Positions 14,959 through 23,328 of a stretch of DNA of 42,928 nucleotides are shown in pieces. The position numbers and the translations under genes are program-made. The stretch covers positions 1 to 42,928 of the forward strand of contig PYJD01000013.1 of assembly GCA_003635315.1 (NCBI GenBank), read 5' to 3'. Under the pieces are notes generated by a model that was not told the origin of the DNA, ran no database searches, and saw only the letters and a list, made by a program, of their open reading frames with translations. Every line of letters begins with the position of its first letter. Within the stretch, counting starts at the first letter, position 1. The DNA comes from Candidatus Poribacteria bacterium. GTDB taxonomy: Bacteria; Poribacteria; WGA-4E; WGA-3G.

Positions 14959-16320
14959 ATGTCTAAATCTCGTTCATCGAAATATAAGCTCTCAAAAGCT
15001 GCATGGAATGTATACAATTCTTTCCGAATAGGCAGATCCTACCAAAGTCTACTTCTACATGAATCAAACTTTTTCAATTCTCAACGTCCAGAGATAAGAC
15101 ATCATCAGGTTGATAGTTTACGCTCCCTTATATTCTATGCAGAACAATCAACCCCCTATTATACCGACCTAATTAATGGTATAAGTCTTGATAATTTATA
15201 TGAAACAATACATGATGAAAATATAGACCTATCTTTCATTCCCATTCTTGAAAAACACCATATAAGAAGTCATTTAGATACGTTATGTTCGACCAGATAC
15301 AAACCGAGAGATAGAATCAAGAATTCAACGAGTGGATCTACAGGAACACCGCTCAATTTCTATCAAAGTAGACACTATTGGAATTGTCGTAATCTAAGTG
15401 TATACTATTTTGATCGGTGGGCAGGATGGGATTTCGGTGATCCACAATTGATTATCTGGGGTTCATTGGCAGAAATTGATAGTGGGAAAATCTTGAAAGA
15501 AAAAATAAACAGGTTTTGGCGAAATCAGTATTGGCTAAACGGGTATGAACTTACAGAATTACAGATGAAGATAACATTCGAGAAGATGCAAAAAGTTAAA
15601 CCTACAACTATCCTGAGTTATCCTTCATCTCTATATCAATTCTCTAAATACTTATCTGAAAAGAATCTAATTCCAGATTGGAATATACAAGGGATCATTT
15701 CTTCTGCTGAGATGCTACACCCCCATTACAGAACATTAGCTGAATCTGTATTTAATACGAAGGTATATAATCGGTATGGAGGACGTGAGGTAGGATTAAT
15801 TGCTATGGAATGTCCTGAAGGACGAATGCATATTAACTGTAGAGACCTATATTTAGAGATAGACAGTACGGATCCATATAATCAACCTGGAGATATTCTG
15901 ATTACTCAATTCAATAACTATATTATGCCATTTATACGATATAGGATTGGAGATATTGGACGTATATCAGATGAAATGTGCCCTTGTGGAAACGAATTAC
16001 CTATTCTTGCGGAATTATTGGGACGAAGCACTGCTACATTTAAAACTAAAGATGGGAAATTGATACACGGTGGGTATTTCACACAGCAGTTTTACAAGCT
16101 AAAGGGGGTTACGCAATTCCAATTAATTCAAGAAACTTTAGATCAGTGTAGTATAAACCTTGTAATAAATGATGAATGGAATGAAGATGAAAAGACCTTT
16201 GTTGAAAGTGTTGTCAAAGATTGTTTGGGATTAGGTGTGTCTTTATCAATGAATTATGTTGATGATATTCCATTACCGAGGTCAGGTAAACGCGAATTCA
16301 CAATATCAAAAGTCACATAA
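14959..16320 (+). CDS. Phenylacetate-CoA ligase-like adenylate-forming enzyme (CapK/PaaK family)
   Basis: A 453-residue member of the adenylate-forming superfamily. The ATP-binding P-loop NSTSGSTGTPLNF is at about 122-134; NRYGGREVGLIAMEC (about 271-285) is the adenine-side motif; FIRYRIGDIGRI (about 324-335) is the hinge Asp region. It ends with the small C-terminal domain and RSGKREFTISKV. Family members activate a carboxylate as an acyl-adenylate; many sit in surface-polysaccharide loci (CapK) with unknown substrates. It follows the sulfatase and overlaps the convergent nucleotidyltransferase fusion by 15 bases, so a role in decorated sugars or glycans is plausible. Confidence 0.8.
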   Translation: MSKSRSSKYKLSKAAWNVYNSFRIGRSYQSLLLHESNFFNSQRPEIRHHQVDSLRSLIFYAEQSTPYYTDLINGISLDNLYETIHDENIDLSFIPILEKHHIRSHLDTLCSTRYKPRDRIKNSTSGSTGTPLNFYQSRHYWNCRNLSVYYFDRWAGWDFGDPQLIIWGSLAEIDSGKILKEKINRFWRNQYWLNGYELTELQMKITFEKMQKVKPTTILSYPSSLYQFSKYLSEKNLIPDWNIQGIISSAEMLHPHYRTLAESVFNTKVYNRYGGREVGLIAMECPEGRMHINCRDLYLEIDSTDPYNQPGDILITQFNNYIMPFIRYRIGDIGRISDEMCPCGNELPILAELLGRSTATFKTKDGKLIHGGYFTQQFYKLKGVTQFQLIQETLDQCSINLVINDEWNEDEKTFVESVVKDCLGLGVSLSMNYVDDIPLPRSGKREFTISKVT

Positions 16321-18762
16321 CTCCATTAAAGTCTTGTCTCGTTCAGTACCAGCTTCAAGATATGCTAAAATAAGACCGTCAACTGGGAGATCTTTATTTG
16401 CCACTACACCTGTTGTTCTTTCAGCGGTAACCCCTTTTGACATCAACAAATAGAATGTATCCATCATCCATCCTGGTGTTGTGAAGAAATTACCTTGTCC
16501 CTTTGAAATCACTATGTCTGATTCTAATAATGCATTCATGAATTCAGGTGAAGATCGGTATAAATTTGTTCCAATAGTCTTTGAACCCGATGAGATTAGC
16601 GTGACATCGCCATTCTGTATGGCAGACTTAAGTTCTTCAAACTCTGGATAATTAGATAAGTCATGCAGATCTTCAAGTGTTACATCGTTACTTGCATTTT
16701 CAACTTTTCCTACGATACATATTTGATGTCCACATATTAGTAGATCTTGTATGAAGGCGAGATCAAATATTATCTCTCCATCATTATCGACAAGCCATAA
16801 TATCTGTTGTTGTGACGAATGAATTACTTTCTCATTAAATTGTTCATAGCAATCAATAGCAAAGGGAGTTTCAACAGCAGCAGTGAGGGCTTCAGTAAAA
16901 TATTGTGGGTTAGAATTAACCCTTTCAACTACCCGTGAACTGCTATAATCAATTACATTTCCTGCCACCACAAGTTTCAAACGGGTTAACCAGTCATCAT
17001 TCCAAAATTTGGGAAGTAATTCAACTGCTGTCTGGCGTGCCTTTATCTTATCACGGTGATACGGATTTAGATTCCCAGTATGGATCTTCACCATTTCAAA
17101 AATTGTACCCCATACCTCTTCTGCAGTTAGAGATTCAATGACATAATCGTTATTCTCACGACGCATATCTAATAACGTCAATACGGCTTTATGTATGGTC
17201 TCTTGAATTTGTTGATTTTTGGTAGATCGTGGTATTAACTCTGATTTACTATGAGAATCAATATGATTTCTTAAGTTATCCCAATCTGGTAAGTCCTTTT
17301 TCTCCCCAAATGTGTATACACCCGGTCTATAATCTAATGGAACAATCTGTTTGAATATTTGATTTGGAACATTATATGGTGTTTGAGCATACGGTACACC
17401 AAGATTTTGGTTATCTAATCTGATGTTTGATGGAATTACTGTAATGTGAGCATTGATTCGAGATAATTGAACATTGTTGCCAACTGATACTTGATTAAAC
17501 TTACTATTATAAATGTTGCTAATAGTATTAAGTCCATGTACCTGCTTTGAAATAGTTGAAGATAAAGTATTGTTAGCAAACGATGTATCTGTAGCATCAA
17601 CATTCTGTAATCCAACAGAATCACCGACAGATGTATTTCCCTGTAGAATGAGATTCTCAAGTCTACAGTAATCTCCAATTTTAACCTGTTTTCCAATATG
17701 TATTTTACCGATGAGGTAGCAACCTATGCCAATGCTCATGTCCTCATCTGCAAGGGTAATTTGAGCAGATGGATCAACCCGTACTCCTTTTGTAGCAAGT
17801 AATTTTCTTGTCTGTGCATATAACGTCTCTTCCCCTACGAGCATATTTGACCACCGATTTACACCAGATAACACTTCACCTTTGTAAATGAACGCGTTGG
17901 TCTTGAGTCCGTCATCATAGAAATGACGAATTAAATCAACATGATGTAGTTCATTGTTTCTGTTGGCATGGGGCTTTAACTTATCAATATATTTCAATAA
18001 TGCACTTTTCCGTATAATAGTAATTCCTGTATTGGTATATGCATTCCCGTTGTCTAATCGATGCCACATCTCATTTTGTTCTTCCTCCGTCATATCGTAC
18101 CATTCTTTAGTACACATTAACTCTCCTTTGTTATCAAAGAAGAGTCCACCCTTATCCTCAACAGTTTCAGGGATCTTTCCACATAATGTGATATCTGCAT
18201 TAGATAAAAGGTGTGAAAGTAATGTACCAGCAAAGATCTTCTTATCCAGAAATGGTTCATCTCCGAATGCAACCCCAATCCATTCAGCATTGGATTTTCT
18301 TATTTCTGAAATTGCTGCTTGTAATGCTCCCCCTGTTCCATTCATCTCCTCTTGAACACACGGTATTACATCAGTGCCTAAGAGTTTTTCTTGCGAATTA
18401 TGTTTAGTGATTCTTGCTGCCATCTGTTTGTTGATTATAACAATATTTTGAAGATTCCCCGGTAGGTATTGTCGTGAACGTTGGAGTATATTGTGCTCTC
18501 CCAACATTATGTCAAGAGTTTTACTCATCTTACCTGTTGGGTCAATTCGTGTACCTTTCCCTGCAGCAAGAATAACCCATTGAGGGGATAGATATTGTGT
18601 CAATGAATCTGTTGGTAGATTATTTAGAATAGTTTCAATTATACTTGTATCAAAAACGGAACCTGAAATAAGTTCATCGATTTTACAATCAAGTATATCT
18701 TCAAGAATCTGAATATTATCTTTAGAAAGTGTTTTTTCGGTAGGTGATGAATTTTTAGTCAT
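16306..18762 (-). CDS. Sugar nucleotidyltransferase + left-handed beta helix + DUF89 phosphatase fusion
   Basis: An 818-residue three-part protein. Residues 1-60 form a helical lead. Residues about 61-325 are a GlmU-like nucleotidyltransferase (WVILAAGKGTRIDP, Gly-x-Gly-Thr-Arg at 68-72, Lys81), predicted to make an NDP-sugar. Residues about 330-460 show hexapeptide-type repeats (IGIGCYLIGKIHIGKQVKIG) of a left-handed beta helix. Residues about 485-818 match DUF89/ARMT1-type damage-control phosphatases: AGNVIDYS, DNDGEIIFD (659-667, metal site), Asn692-Asp693, and SKGQGNF (Lys754). DUF89 enzymes remove unwanted phosphates from damaged or surplus sugar phosphates. The fusion suggests housecleaning of the transferase's own substrate. 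No frameshift is seen across the joins. Confidence 0.8.
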   Translation of the reverse strand: MTKNSSPTEKTLSKDNIQILEDILDCKIDELISGSVFDTSIIETILNNLPTDSLTQYLSPQWVILAAGKGTRIDPTGKMSKTLDIMLGEHNILQRSRQYLPGNLQNIVIINKQMAARITKHNSQEKLLGTDVIPCVQEEMNGTGGALQAAISEIRKSNAEWIGVAFGDEPFLDKKIFAGTLLSHLLSNADITLCGKIPETVEDKGGLFFDNKGELMCTKEWYDMTEEEQNEMWHRLDNGNAYTNTGITIIRKSALLKYIDKLKPHANRNNELHHVDLIRHFYDDGLKTNAFIYKGEVLSGVNRWSNMLVGEETLYAQTRKLLATKGVRVDPSAQITLADEDMSIGIGCYLIGKIHIGKQVKIGDYCRLENLILQGNTSVGDSVGLQNVDATDTSFANNTLSSTISKQVHGLNTISNIYNSKFNQVSVGNNVQLSRINAHITVIPSNIRLDNQNLGVPYAQTPYNVPNQIFKQIVPLDYRPGVYTFGEKKDLPDWDNLRNHIDSHSKSELIPRSTKNQQIQETIHKAVLTLLDMRRENNDYVIESLTAEEVWGTIFEMVKIHTGNLNPYHRDKIKARQTAVELLPKFWNDDWLTRLKLVVAGNVIDYSSSRVVERVNSNPQYFTEALTAAVETPFAIDCYEQFNEKVIHSSQQQILWLVDNDGEIIFDLAFIQDLLICGHQICIVGKVENASNDVTLEDLHDLSNYPEFEELKSAIQNGDVTLISSGSKTIGTNLYRSSPEFMNALLESDIVISKGQGNFFTTPGWMMDTFYLLMSKGVTAERTTGVVANKDLPVDGLILAYLEAGTERDKTLMELCDF

Positions 18763-19226
18763 ATTCCCAGTATATCATATACAAAAATAGGTATCAAGAT
18801 TAGTTAGGAATACTGCAAGGTTATTAGTTTTCTTAATATCCAACACACTTTATCTATCATGTTAATGAATTTATATGTGTCTTATATAGGTCTTTAGTCC
18901 CTACCAAATCAACGCCAAATGCGCGGAATCAACGGTATGAATGCCATTTAGGCATTCCCCGGGCATTTGGCGGGACTCATTATGGGGGTATACACCTTTG
19001 CTATAAACATTCCGTCCCGATGGGACTAAAGATATCAATATCAGACAACTATAGACCACTAAGTTGATACCTATGGTTATTTATATTTCTGTACCCATAC
19101 TCGCAGTTAATAAACTATAATGAGAATCATAAACACTGAATTACTCTGGATTATAGTACAAACAGTTTTCTTTTTTAATTCTTATATAGTATAATATCCA
19201 AAAACTGACGATAAAAGGATAATTAT
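18763..19226. other. Divergent intergenic region with nested palindromes
   Basis: This 464-base gap separates the divergent nucleotidyltransferase-DUF89 and thuA genes. It contains the 142-base nested inverted-repeat element (18891-19032). Near thuA there is a TATAAT at 19190-19195 with no strong -35 box, and the AAGGA ribosome site. No further coding sequence is seen. Confidence 0.6.
18891..19032. repeat. 142-bp element with three nested inverted repeats
   Basis: Outer arms TCTTTAGTCCC (18891-18901) and GGGACTAAAGA (19022-19032) are perfect complements. Inside, CGCCAAATGC (18913-18922) pairs with GCATTTGGCG (18963-18972), and inside that GAATGCC (18939-18945) pairs with GGCATTC (18951-18957). 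It holds both dispersed motifs found near 6.4 kb and 6.9 kb, joined in one element, so those look like parts of one family. Confidence 0.7.
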
Positions 19227-19892
19227 ATGAATATTCTCATGTTACGTCATTCAGCAGGTTTTGAACACAGTTATTTACCAAATGCTGAGGTGGCACTAAA
19301 AGAAATTGGGGCTGCAAACGGGTGGAATGTTGTCACTACACATCGATGTGACAGAATTACAGAGGACAATTTAGCAAAACAGGATATAGTTGCCTTTGCA
19401 ACTACAGGGAATTTACCTTTTGAAGATTCACAAAAGAAAGCTTTATTAGATTTTGTTAAGAATGGTAAAGGTTTCTTCGGTATCCACAATGCTACTGATA
19501 CATTCTATGATTGGCAAGAATATGGAGAAATGCTTGGGGGTTATTTCAACGGACATCCATGGCATGAAGAGGTAAATGTCATCGTTGAAGACACCGATCA
19601 TCCTTCTACTCGTATGCTCGGTGAAAGTTTTAAAGTCGTCGATGAGATTTATACATTTAAGAATTGGTCACGCGAAAATACTCATGTCCTCATGCGTTTG
19701 GACAATGACTCTATTGACGTTTCCAAAGGTAATCGTGATGATAATGATTATGCGTTAGGGTGGTGTCATTCCTATGGTGAAGGACGAGTTATGTATACTG
19801 CTCTTGGACACCCAGATATACTCTGGTGTCAACCGTGGTTTCATGATCATATCGCAGGATGTATCAAATGGACTGCAGGAATAGAAGATTAA
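19227..19892 (+). CDS. ThuA-like domain protein
   Basis: A 221-residue single-domain protein of the ThuA (trehalose-utilisation) family, which has a class I glutamine-amidotransferase-like fold without the usual catalytic triad. Visible marks are NILMLRHSAGFEHSY at the N-terminus, KGFFGIHNATDTFYDW in the centre, then EIYTFKNW and a GWCHSYGEGRVMYTALGHPD block near the C-terminus. AAGGATAATTAT before the ATG is a good ribosome site. Members are often encoded beside Gfo/Idh/MocA oxidoreductases in glycan-degrading bacteria, as here (convergent neighbour at 19977). The reaction is unknown; a role in 3-keto-sugar metabolism is conceivable. Confidence 0.85.
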   Translation: MNILMLRHSAGFEHSYLPNAEVALKEIGAANGWNVVTTHRCDRITEDNLAKQDIVAFATTGNLPFEDSQKKALLDFVKNGKGFFGIHNATDTFYDWQEYGEMLGGYFNGHPWHEEVNVIVEDTDHPSTRMLGESFKVVDEIYTFKNWSRENTHVLMRLDNDSIDVSKGNRDDNDYALGWCHSYGEGRVMYTALGHPDILWCQPWFHDHIAGCIKWTAGIED

Positions 19893-19901
19893 CCTTTCAA
19901 T

Positions 19902-19966
19902 AGTTATCAGTTCACTATAGAATTCATGCAAAATACTTGCCATTGAATCTATAGTAACTGATAACT
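19902..19966. repeat. Long inverted repeat between convergent genes (possible two-way terminator)
   Basis: AGTTATCAGTTCACTATAG then AATTCA (19902-19926) pairs with TGAATCTATAGTAACTGATA then ACT (19944-19966), with two bulged bases and a 17-base loop. It lies exactly between the stops of thuA (19892) and the Gfo/Idh gene (19977), so it may end both transcripts. It lacks a strong U-tract and may instead be a mobile repeat. Confidence 0.65.
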
Positions 19967-19976
19967 TTATGGTATT

Positions 19977-20972
19977 CTATATTGCTCCCGTTGCTCGTAA
20001 TAGGGTTTCCTGAACTAATAATTCATGAGATATAGGACGATCGGGTGGTTGTTCTCCTGCTATTGTCGCAAGAAAAGCGTCCAATTCTAATTCATAAGTT
20101 CTCTGACGACTTTCTCCATCTATCTTCACTATATGTTTACCTTCAGTATATCCGTTCTTTGCTGTTTGGAGACTTAAACGAATCGTAAGTCCAGGTTCGA
20201 ACGGTTCAACGATGATGGCACTCCCCTCAGTGCCATATACTTCAAAACGACGCGCAACTGGACGTGGTTCTAAGGCTGATATTGATATAAATGCCATGGC
20301 TTTCTCAAATTCATAGACTGTCAGTGTATTATCCTTAAAGGGTTCAAGTGAACCACCATCGTTGCGAAGAAAACTGGTTACTTTTTCTGGTCGTCCCAAT
20401 ATCCAAAGAACCTGATCGAGAACATGTCCACCTAAATCAAAGAATATACCACCCAAATGTACACTTTCACGTGTTCGAGATTCCTTAGATATATTGGTCG
20501 ACATATGAGCACGTACACTGAATACATCACCTAAGAAACCGGATCTTGCCCACTCAGTCACCTGTTTAAATGAAGAATGATACCGTAACATATACCCCAA
20601 TTGAACATGAAGCGATTTCTGTTGTGCAGTCTCAATCACACGTTGCCACTGTTCCCAGTTCTCACCTGCCGGTTTGTCATACCAGACATGTTTTCCAGCA
20701 TTAACAATCTCCTCAGTCTGATCTAAACTTTCAACATTATTCCCTTCAGATGCTATAGCAATTACACTATCATCCGTAAGCATCTCCTCAGAATCTGAAT
20801 AGAAATATACATCTTTGAATGCATTTTCACTTGATTGTAATTGCTTACGTCTATCTGTATCCGGTTCATATACACCTGCAACCTCTACTTGAGGATTATT
20901 AAGCATTGCCTGAAGTTTTCCACGTGCATGTCCATGTTTTGTTCCATATTGTGCCATTCGTATTTTCGCCAT
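19977..20972 (-). CDS. Gfo/Idh/MocA family oxidoreductase
   Basis: The ATG at 20972 is chosen because TGGAG lies 7 bases upstream; longer in-frame starts to 21017 lack a site. This gives 331 residues. The N-terminal Rossmann domain reads MAKIRMAQYGTKHGHARGKL, where the usual GxGxxG is replaced by YGTKHGHARG. The second motif is intact: VWYDKPAGENWEQW (Asp-Lys-Pro in place of Glu-Lys-Pro). The C-terminal beta-sheet domain includes GGIFFDLGGHVLDQVLWILG, with the Asp and His expected at the active site. Such enzymes oxidise sugars or cyclitols with NAD(P). The ThuA neighbour fits sugar metabolism; the substrate is unknown. Confidence 0.85.
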   Translation of the reverse strand: MAKIRMAQYGTKHGHARGKLQAMLNNPQVEVAGVYEPDTDRRKQLQSSENAFKDVYFYSDSEEMLTDDSVIAIASEGNNVESLDQTEEIVNAGKHVWYDKPAGENWEQWQRVIETAQQKSLHVQLGYMLRYHSSFKQVTEWARSGFLGDVFSVRAHMSTNISKESRTRESVHLGGIFFDLGGHVLDQVLWILGRPEKVTSFLRNDGGSLEPFKDNTLTVYEFEKAMAFISISALEPRPVARRFEVYGTEGSAIIVEPFEPGLTIRLSLQTAKNGYTEGKHIVKIDGESRQRTYELELDAFLATIAGEQPPDRPISHELLVQETLLRATGAI

Positions 20973-21112
20973 ATTCATACTCCAATGTAGGTTGATTAAC
21001 TTCAATATTCTATACACATATAGTCATTAGTCAAGGGAAAAGAATTTGTGGAGTGTGTGTAAAGTTTTTGGCAATAGACACTAAAAACCTGTAGGAGCAA
21101 TATGTCAGGAAT

Positions 21113-21121
21113 CTAATACCA
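21113..21121. repeat. Solitary TAATACCAT repeat end
   Basis: TAATACCAT matches the left end of the small inverted-repeat elements at 29996 and 35964. No right end is visible within 150 bases downstream. Confidence 0.3.
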
Positions 21122-21137
21122 TTATGTTAATTTTAAC

Positions 21138-21166
21138 TTGCATTCAAATATAACGTATGTTATTAT
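21138..21166 (+). promoter_or_regulatory. Probable sigma70-like promoter
   Basis: TTGCAT (21138-21143), 17-base spacer, TATTAT (21161-21166). A start near 21173 would serve the small gene at 21185. Confidence 0.45.
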
Positions 21167-21184
21167 TATATTTGTCAAGTAGAA

Positions 21185-21454
21185 ATGTATAATGTATTGT
21201 TCTGGGAAATGGATATGATCTCTGAGTATTACCTAAAGAAATTAGATAAAGCGAATCAACAGCTTGCTGATCAATGGCATCTCTTGGTAAAAACACGTTC
21301 TGAAAATGGAAGTACTGATAATACCAAGTTACAACAGCTGGAAATGGCGTATTTCCATTCACTTCAGATTGTATTAAATACTGTTGAGAGTGCTATTAAT
21401 TCTCAAAGCAATTCCCAGACATTAAAATCTAAAGACCATTCTGCTAAATTATAA
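21185..21454 (+). CDS. Small helical hypothetical protein
   Basis: Up to 89 residues, rich in Gln, Lys, Leu and Ser, predicted mostly helical and possibly coiled coil (ISEYYLKKLDKANQQLADQW). No membrane segment, cysteine pair or known motif is seen. The start could be 21185, 21209 or 21215; the last gives 79 residues and has GGGA about 8 bases upstream. A promoter-like pair ends at 21166, and the frame is free of strong overlap on the other strand, so the gene is plausible. No function is suggested. Confidence 0.5.
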   Translation: MYNVLFWEMDMISEYYLKKLDKANQQLADQWHLLVKTRSENGSTDNTKLQQLEMAYFHSLQIVLNTVESAINSQSNSQTLKSKDHSAKL

Positions 21455-21551
21455 TCTATGATTATAAATCAAACAGTCAAAATTATAACTTAACTGATGA
21501 TTACTATTATGTTTATCTGATTAAAATTAAAATATTTACGAATGTTAACTA

Positions 21552-21580
21552 TTGACAACTAAACACACCTATGTTAGATT
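21552..21580 (+). promoter_or_regulatory. Probable promoter of the ABM monooxygenase gene, within a dyad
   Basis: TTGACA (21552-21557), 17-base spacer, TAGATT (21575-21580). AATGTTAA (21541-21548) and TTAACATT (21579-21586) flank it as a perfect 8-base inverted repeat, which could be an operator. Confidence 0.5.
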
Positions 21581-21632
21581 AACATTATTGACATTTTCTA
21601 ATTTTACCAGAACTAAAAAGTGAGGGATGATG

Positions 21633-21953
21633 ATGTTTGTGATAATTGCACCTATTCAGATAAAAGAGGGACATAGAGAGGAATTCATTGAAGCAATGTT
21701 GGATGACGCAATAGGTTCAGTAAATGATGAACCAGGTTGTTTAAGATTCGATGTAATTCAAGATGGAGATGATCCAAATAGAATTTGGTTATATGAGATA
21801 TATGTAGATGAGGAAGCATTCCAAGAACACCTTAAGGCACCACATTTCATTAAATGGCGGGATACCGTTAAAGATTGGTTCGCAGAGAACGAATACAAAG
21901 GTGCTGGCAGTGGAAGTTATACATTATATCCACCAGACGATGATTGGAAATAA
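21633..21953 (+). CDS. Antibiotic biosynthesis monooxygenase (ABM/YgiN-like) domain protein
   Basis: A single dimeric alpha+beta-barrel domain of about 106 residues. Family marks are the first strand with PIQIKEGHREEFIEAM, the central EPGCLRFDVIQDGDDPNRIW, LYEIYVDEEAFQEHLKAPHF, and the next helix KWRDTVKDWF. Three ATGs stand in a row (21627, 21630, 21633) after GAGGG; 21633 has the best spacing. Family members act as quinol or aromatic monooxygenases, haem-degrading enzymes or aldose-type sugar epimerases, so the reaction is open. It sits just upstream of a Gfo/Idh/MocA gene and may be co-transcribed with it. Confidence 0.85.
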   Translation: MFVIIAPIQIKEGHREEFIEAMLDDAIGSVNDEPGCLRFDVIQDGDDPNRIWLYEIYVDEEAFQEHLKAPHFIKWRDTVKDWFAENEYKGAGSGSYTLYPPDDDWK

Positions 21954-22069
21954 GTTCATATTGTGTATTTCATTAATTAACCCACTTCAAGTTATTTTCC
22001 TTGCAATCCAGATAAAAATAATCTAAACTAAGCATAAATTTTCAATTATTGCTCAATAGGAGAATGATT

Positions 22070-23155
22070 ATGGCAATTCGTGTAGGTATTGTTGGTACAG
22101 GTGGTATATCACGTGCACATATAAATGCATATCGTAAAGCCGGTGGATTCGAAATTGTCGCTGTTTGTGATATCATTGGGCAGAAAGCACGACAAGCCGC
22201 TGAAGAATGGGATGTTCCTAAGAAGAATGTCTTTACAAGTGTTCATAAAATGTTGGAGATGGATGGAATAGACACGGTTAGTGTCTGTACATACAACCAA
22301 GGACATCGACGTCCAACTGTCGCTGCATTGAATGCTGGAAAGCACGTCTTTTGTGAAAAACCTATGGCAGCTACGCTTGCCGATGCAACCGCAATGGTTC
22401 GAGCAGCAAAAGAATCCGGTAAAATACTTCAAATCGGTATTCATAGTACATTTAGTCCTGGACTTCAATTCGCAAAAAAGGTTGTTGAAGAAGGAATCCT
22501 TGGGGATATCTACTATTCAGAATCCGCGGGATGTAGACGTAGAGGGAATCCTGGACATACCTTTATCTACAAAAAGACTGCAGGTGCAGGTGCAATTGTG
22601 GATATCGGTGTCTATAATATGCATAATTCACTTTATGCTATGGGGTATCCAAAACCTGTACGCGTATCGGCAATCACTGAAGATTATATTTCTATGCAGG
22701 ATCCGCGTTTTAAAGATCAAATGGATGTAGAGGAATTTGGTGCCGCATGGGTCCGATTTGAGAATGGGGGTGTGCTACTATTTAAAATCTCCTGGGCAGT
22801 TCACCAAAATACACTTGGTGGGAACTTCTGTCTTGGCAAAGATGCAGGTATCTCTTTGGATGGTCCAGTTGTATTTGCTGATTCTTATAGTAAAGACCTG
22901 CAGAAACTGGTTGAATCTGAAGGACTCACTGCAAATCCTGAACCTCCCGAAGGTATGACTACTATTAGTTTTGAAGGATTTCAAGGGGTAGATGTTTGGG
23001 AAGCACAAATGGTAGCTTTCCGGGAAGCAGTTCTTTCAGATGGTCCTTCACCTATTCCACCTGATGGTGTTCTTCTTACGAATGTTATTATGGATGGTAT
23101 TTTTAGATCACATAAAACTGGAAAAGAGGTATCTGTGAAGGTACCAGAATTTTAG
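22070..23155 (+). CDS. Gfo/Idh/MocA family oxidoreductase
   Basis: The ATG at 22070 has AGGAGA ending 6 bases upstream; longer frames from 22049 (TTG) are rejected. The 361-residue protein opens with AIRVGIVGTGGISRAHINAY (classic GxGGxx Rossmann loop) and has HVFCEKPMAATLADA (Glu-Lys-Pro) at about 92-106. The C-terminal domain follows with GAGAIVDIGVYNMHNSLYAM, carrying the active-site Asp and the nearby His/Asn helix. It probably oxidises or epimerises a sugar or cyclitol with bound NAD(P). A strong hairpin terminator follows 30 bases after the stop. The substrate cannot be told. Confidence 0.88.
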   Translation: MAIRVGIVGTGGISRAHINAYRKAGGFEIVAVCDIIGQKARQAAEEWDVPKKNVFTSVHKMLEMDGIDTVSVCTYNQGHRRPTVAALNAGKHVFCEKPMAATLADATAMVRAAKESGKILQIGIHSTFSPGLQFAKKVVEEGILGDIYYSESAGCRRRGNPGHTFIYKKTAGAGAIVDIGVYNMHNSLYAMGYPKPVRVSAITEDYISMQDPRFKDQMDVEEFGAAWVRFENGGVLLFKISWAVHQNTLGGNFCLGKDAGISLDGPVVFADSYSKDLQKLVESEGLTANPEPPEGMTTISFEGFQGVDVWEAQMVAFREAVLSDGPSPIPPDGVLLTNVIMDGIFRSHKTGKEVSVKVPEF

Positions 23156-23184
23156 TTGCTAAACACACATTCCTAAGTTTTTTC

Positions 23185-23210
23185 AAAGGCGAGGTATCCT
23201 CCTCGCCTTT
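23185..23210 (+). terminator. Hairpin terminator after the Gfo/Idh gene
   Basis: AAAGGCGAGG (23185-23194) pairs perfectly with CCTCGCCTTT (23201-23210) over the loop TATCCT. The GC-rich stem and trailing T-rich sequence fit a factor-independent terminator. Confidence 0.75.
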
Positions 23211-23328
23211 CCTATTTGTTAGTCGGTACAAGATTCCGATTGTAGATTGACATAAGTTTAACAAAGACTAACTAAAATTAACGATTAAGACTACAACCGT
23301 TGTATGTTATAACAAGAAGAGGACCAAA

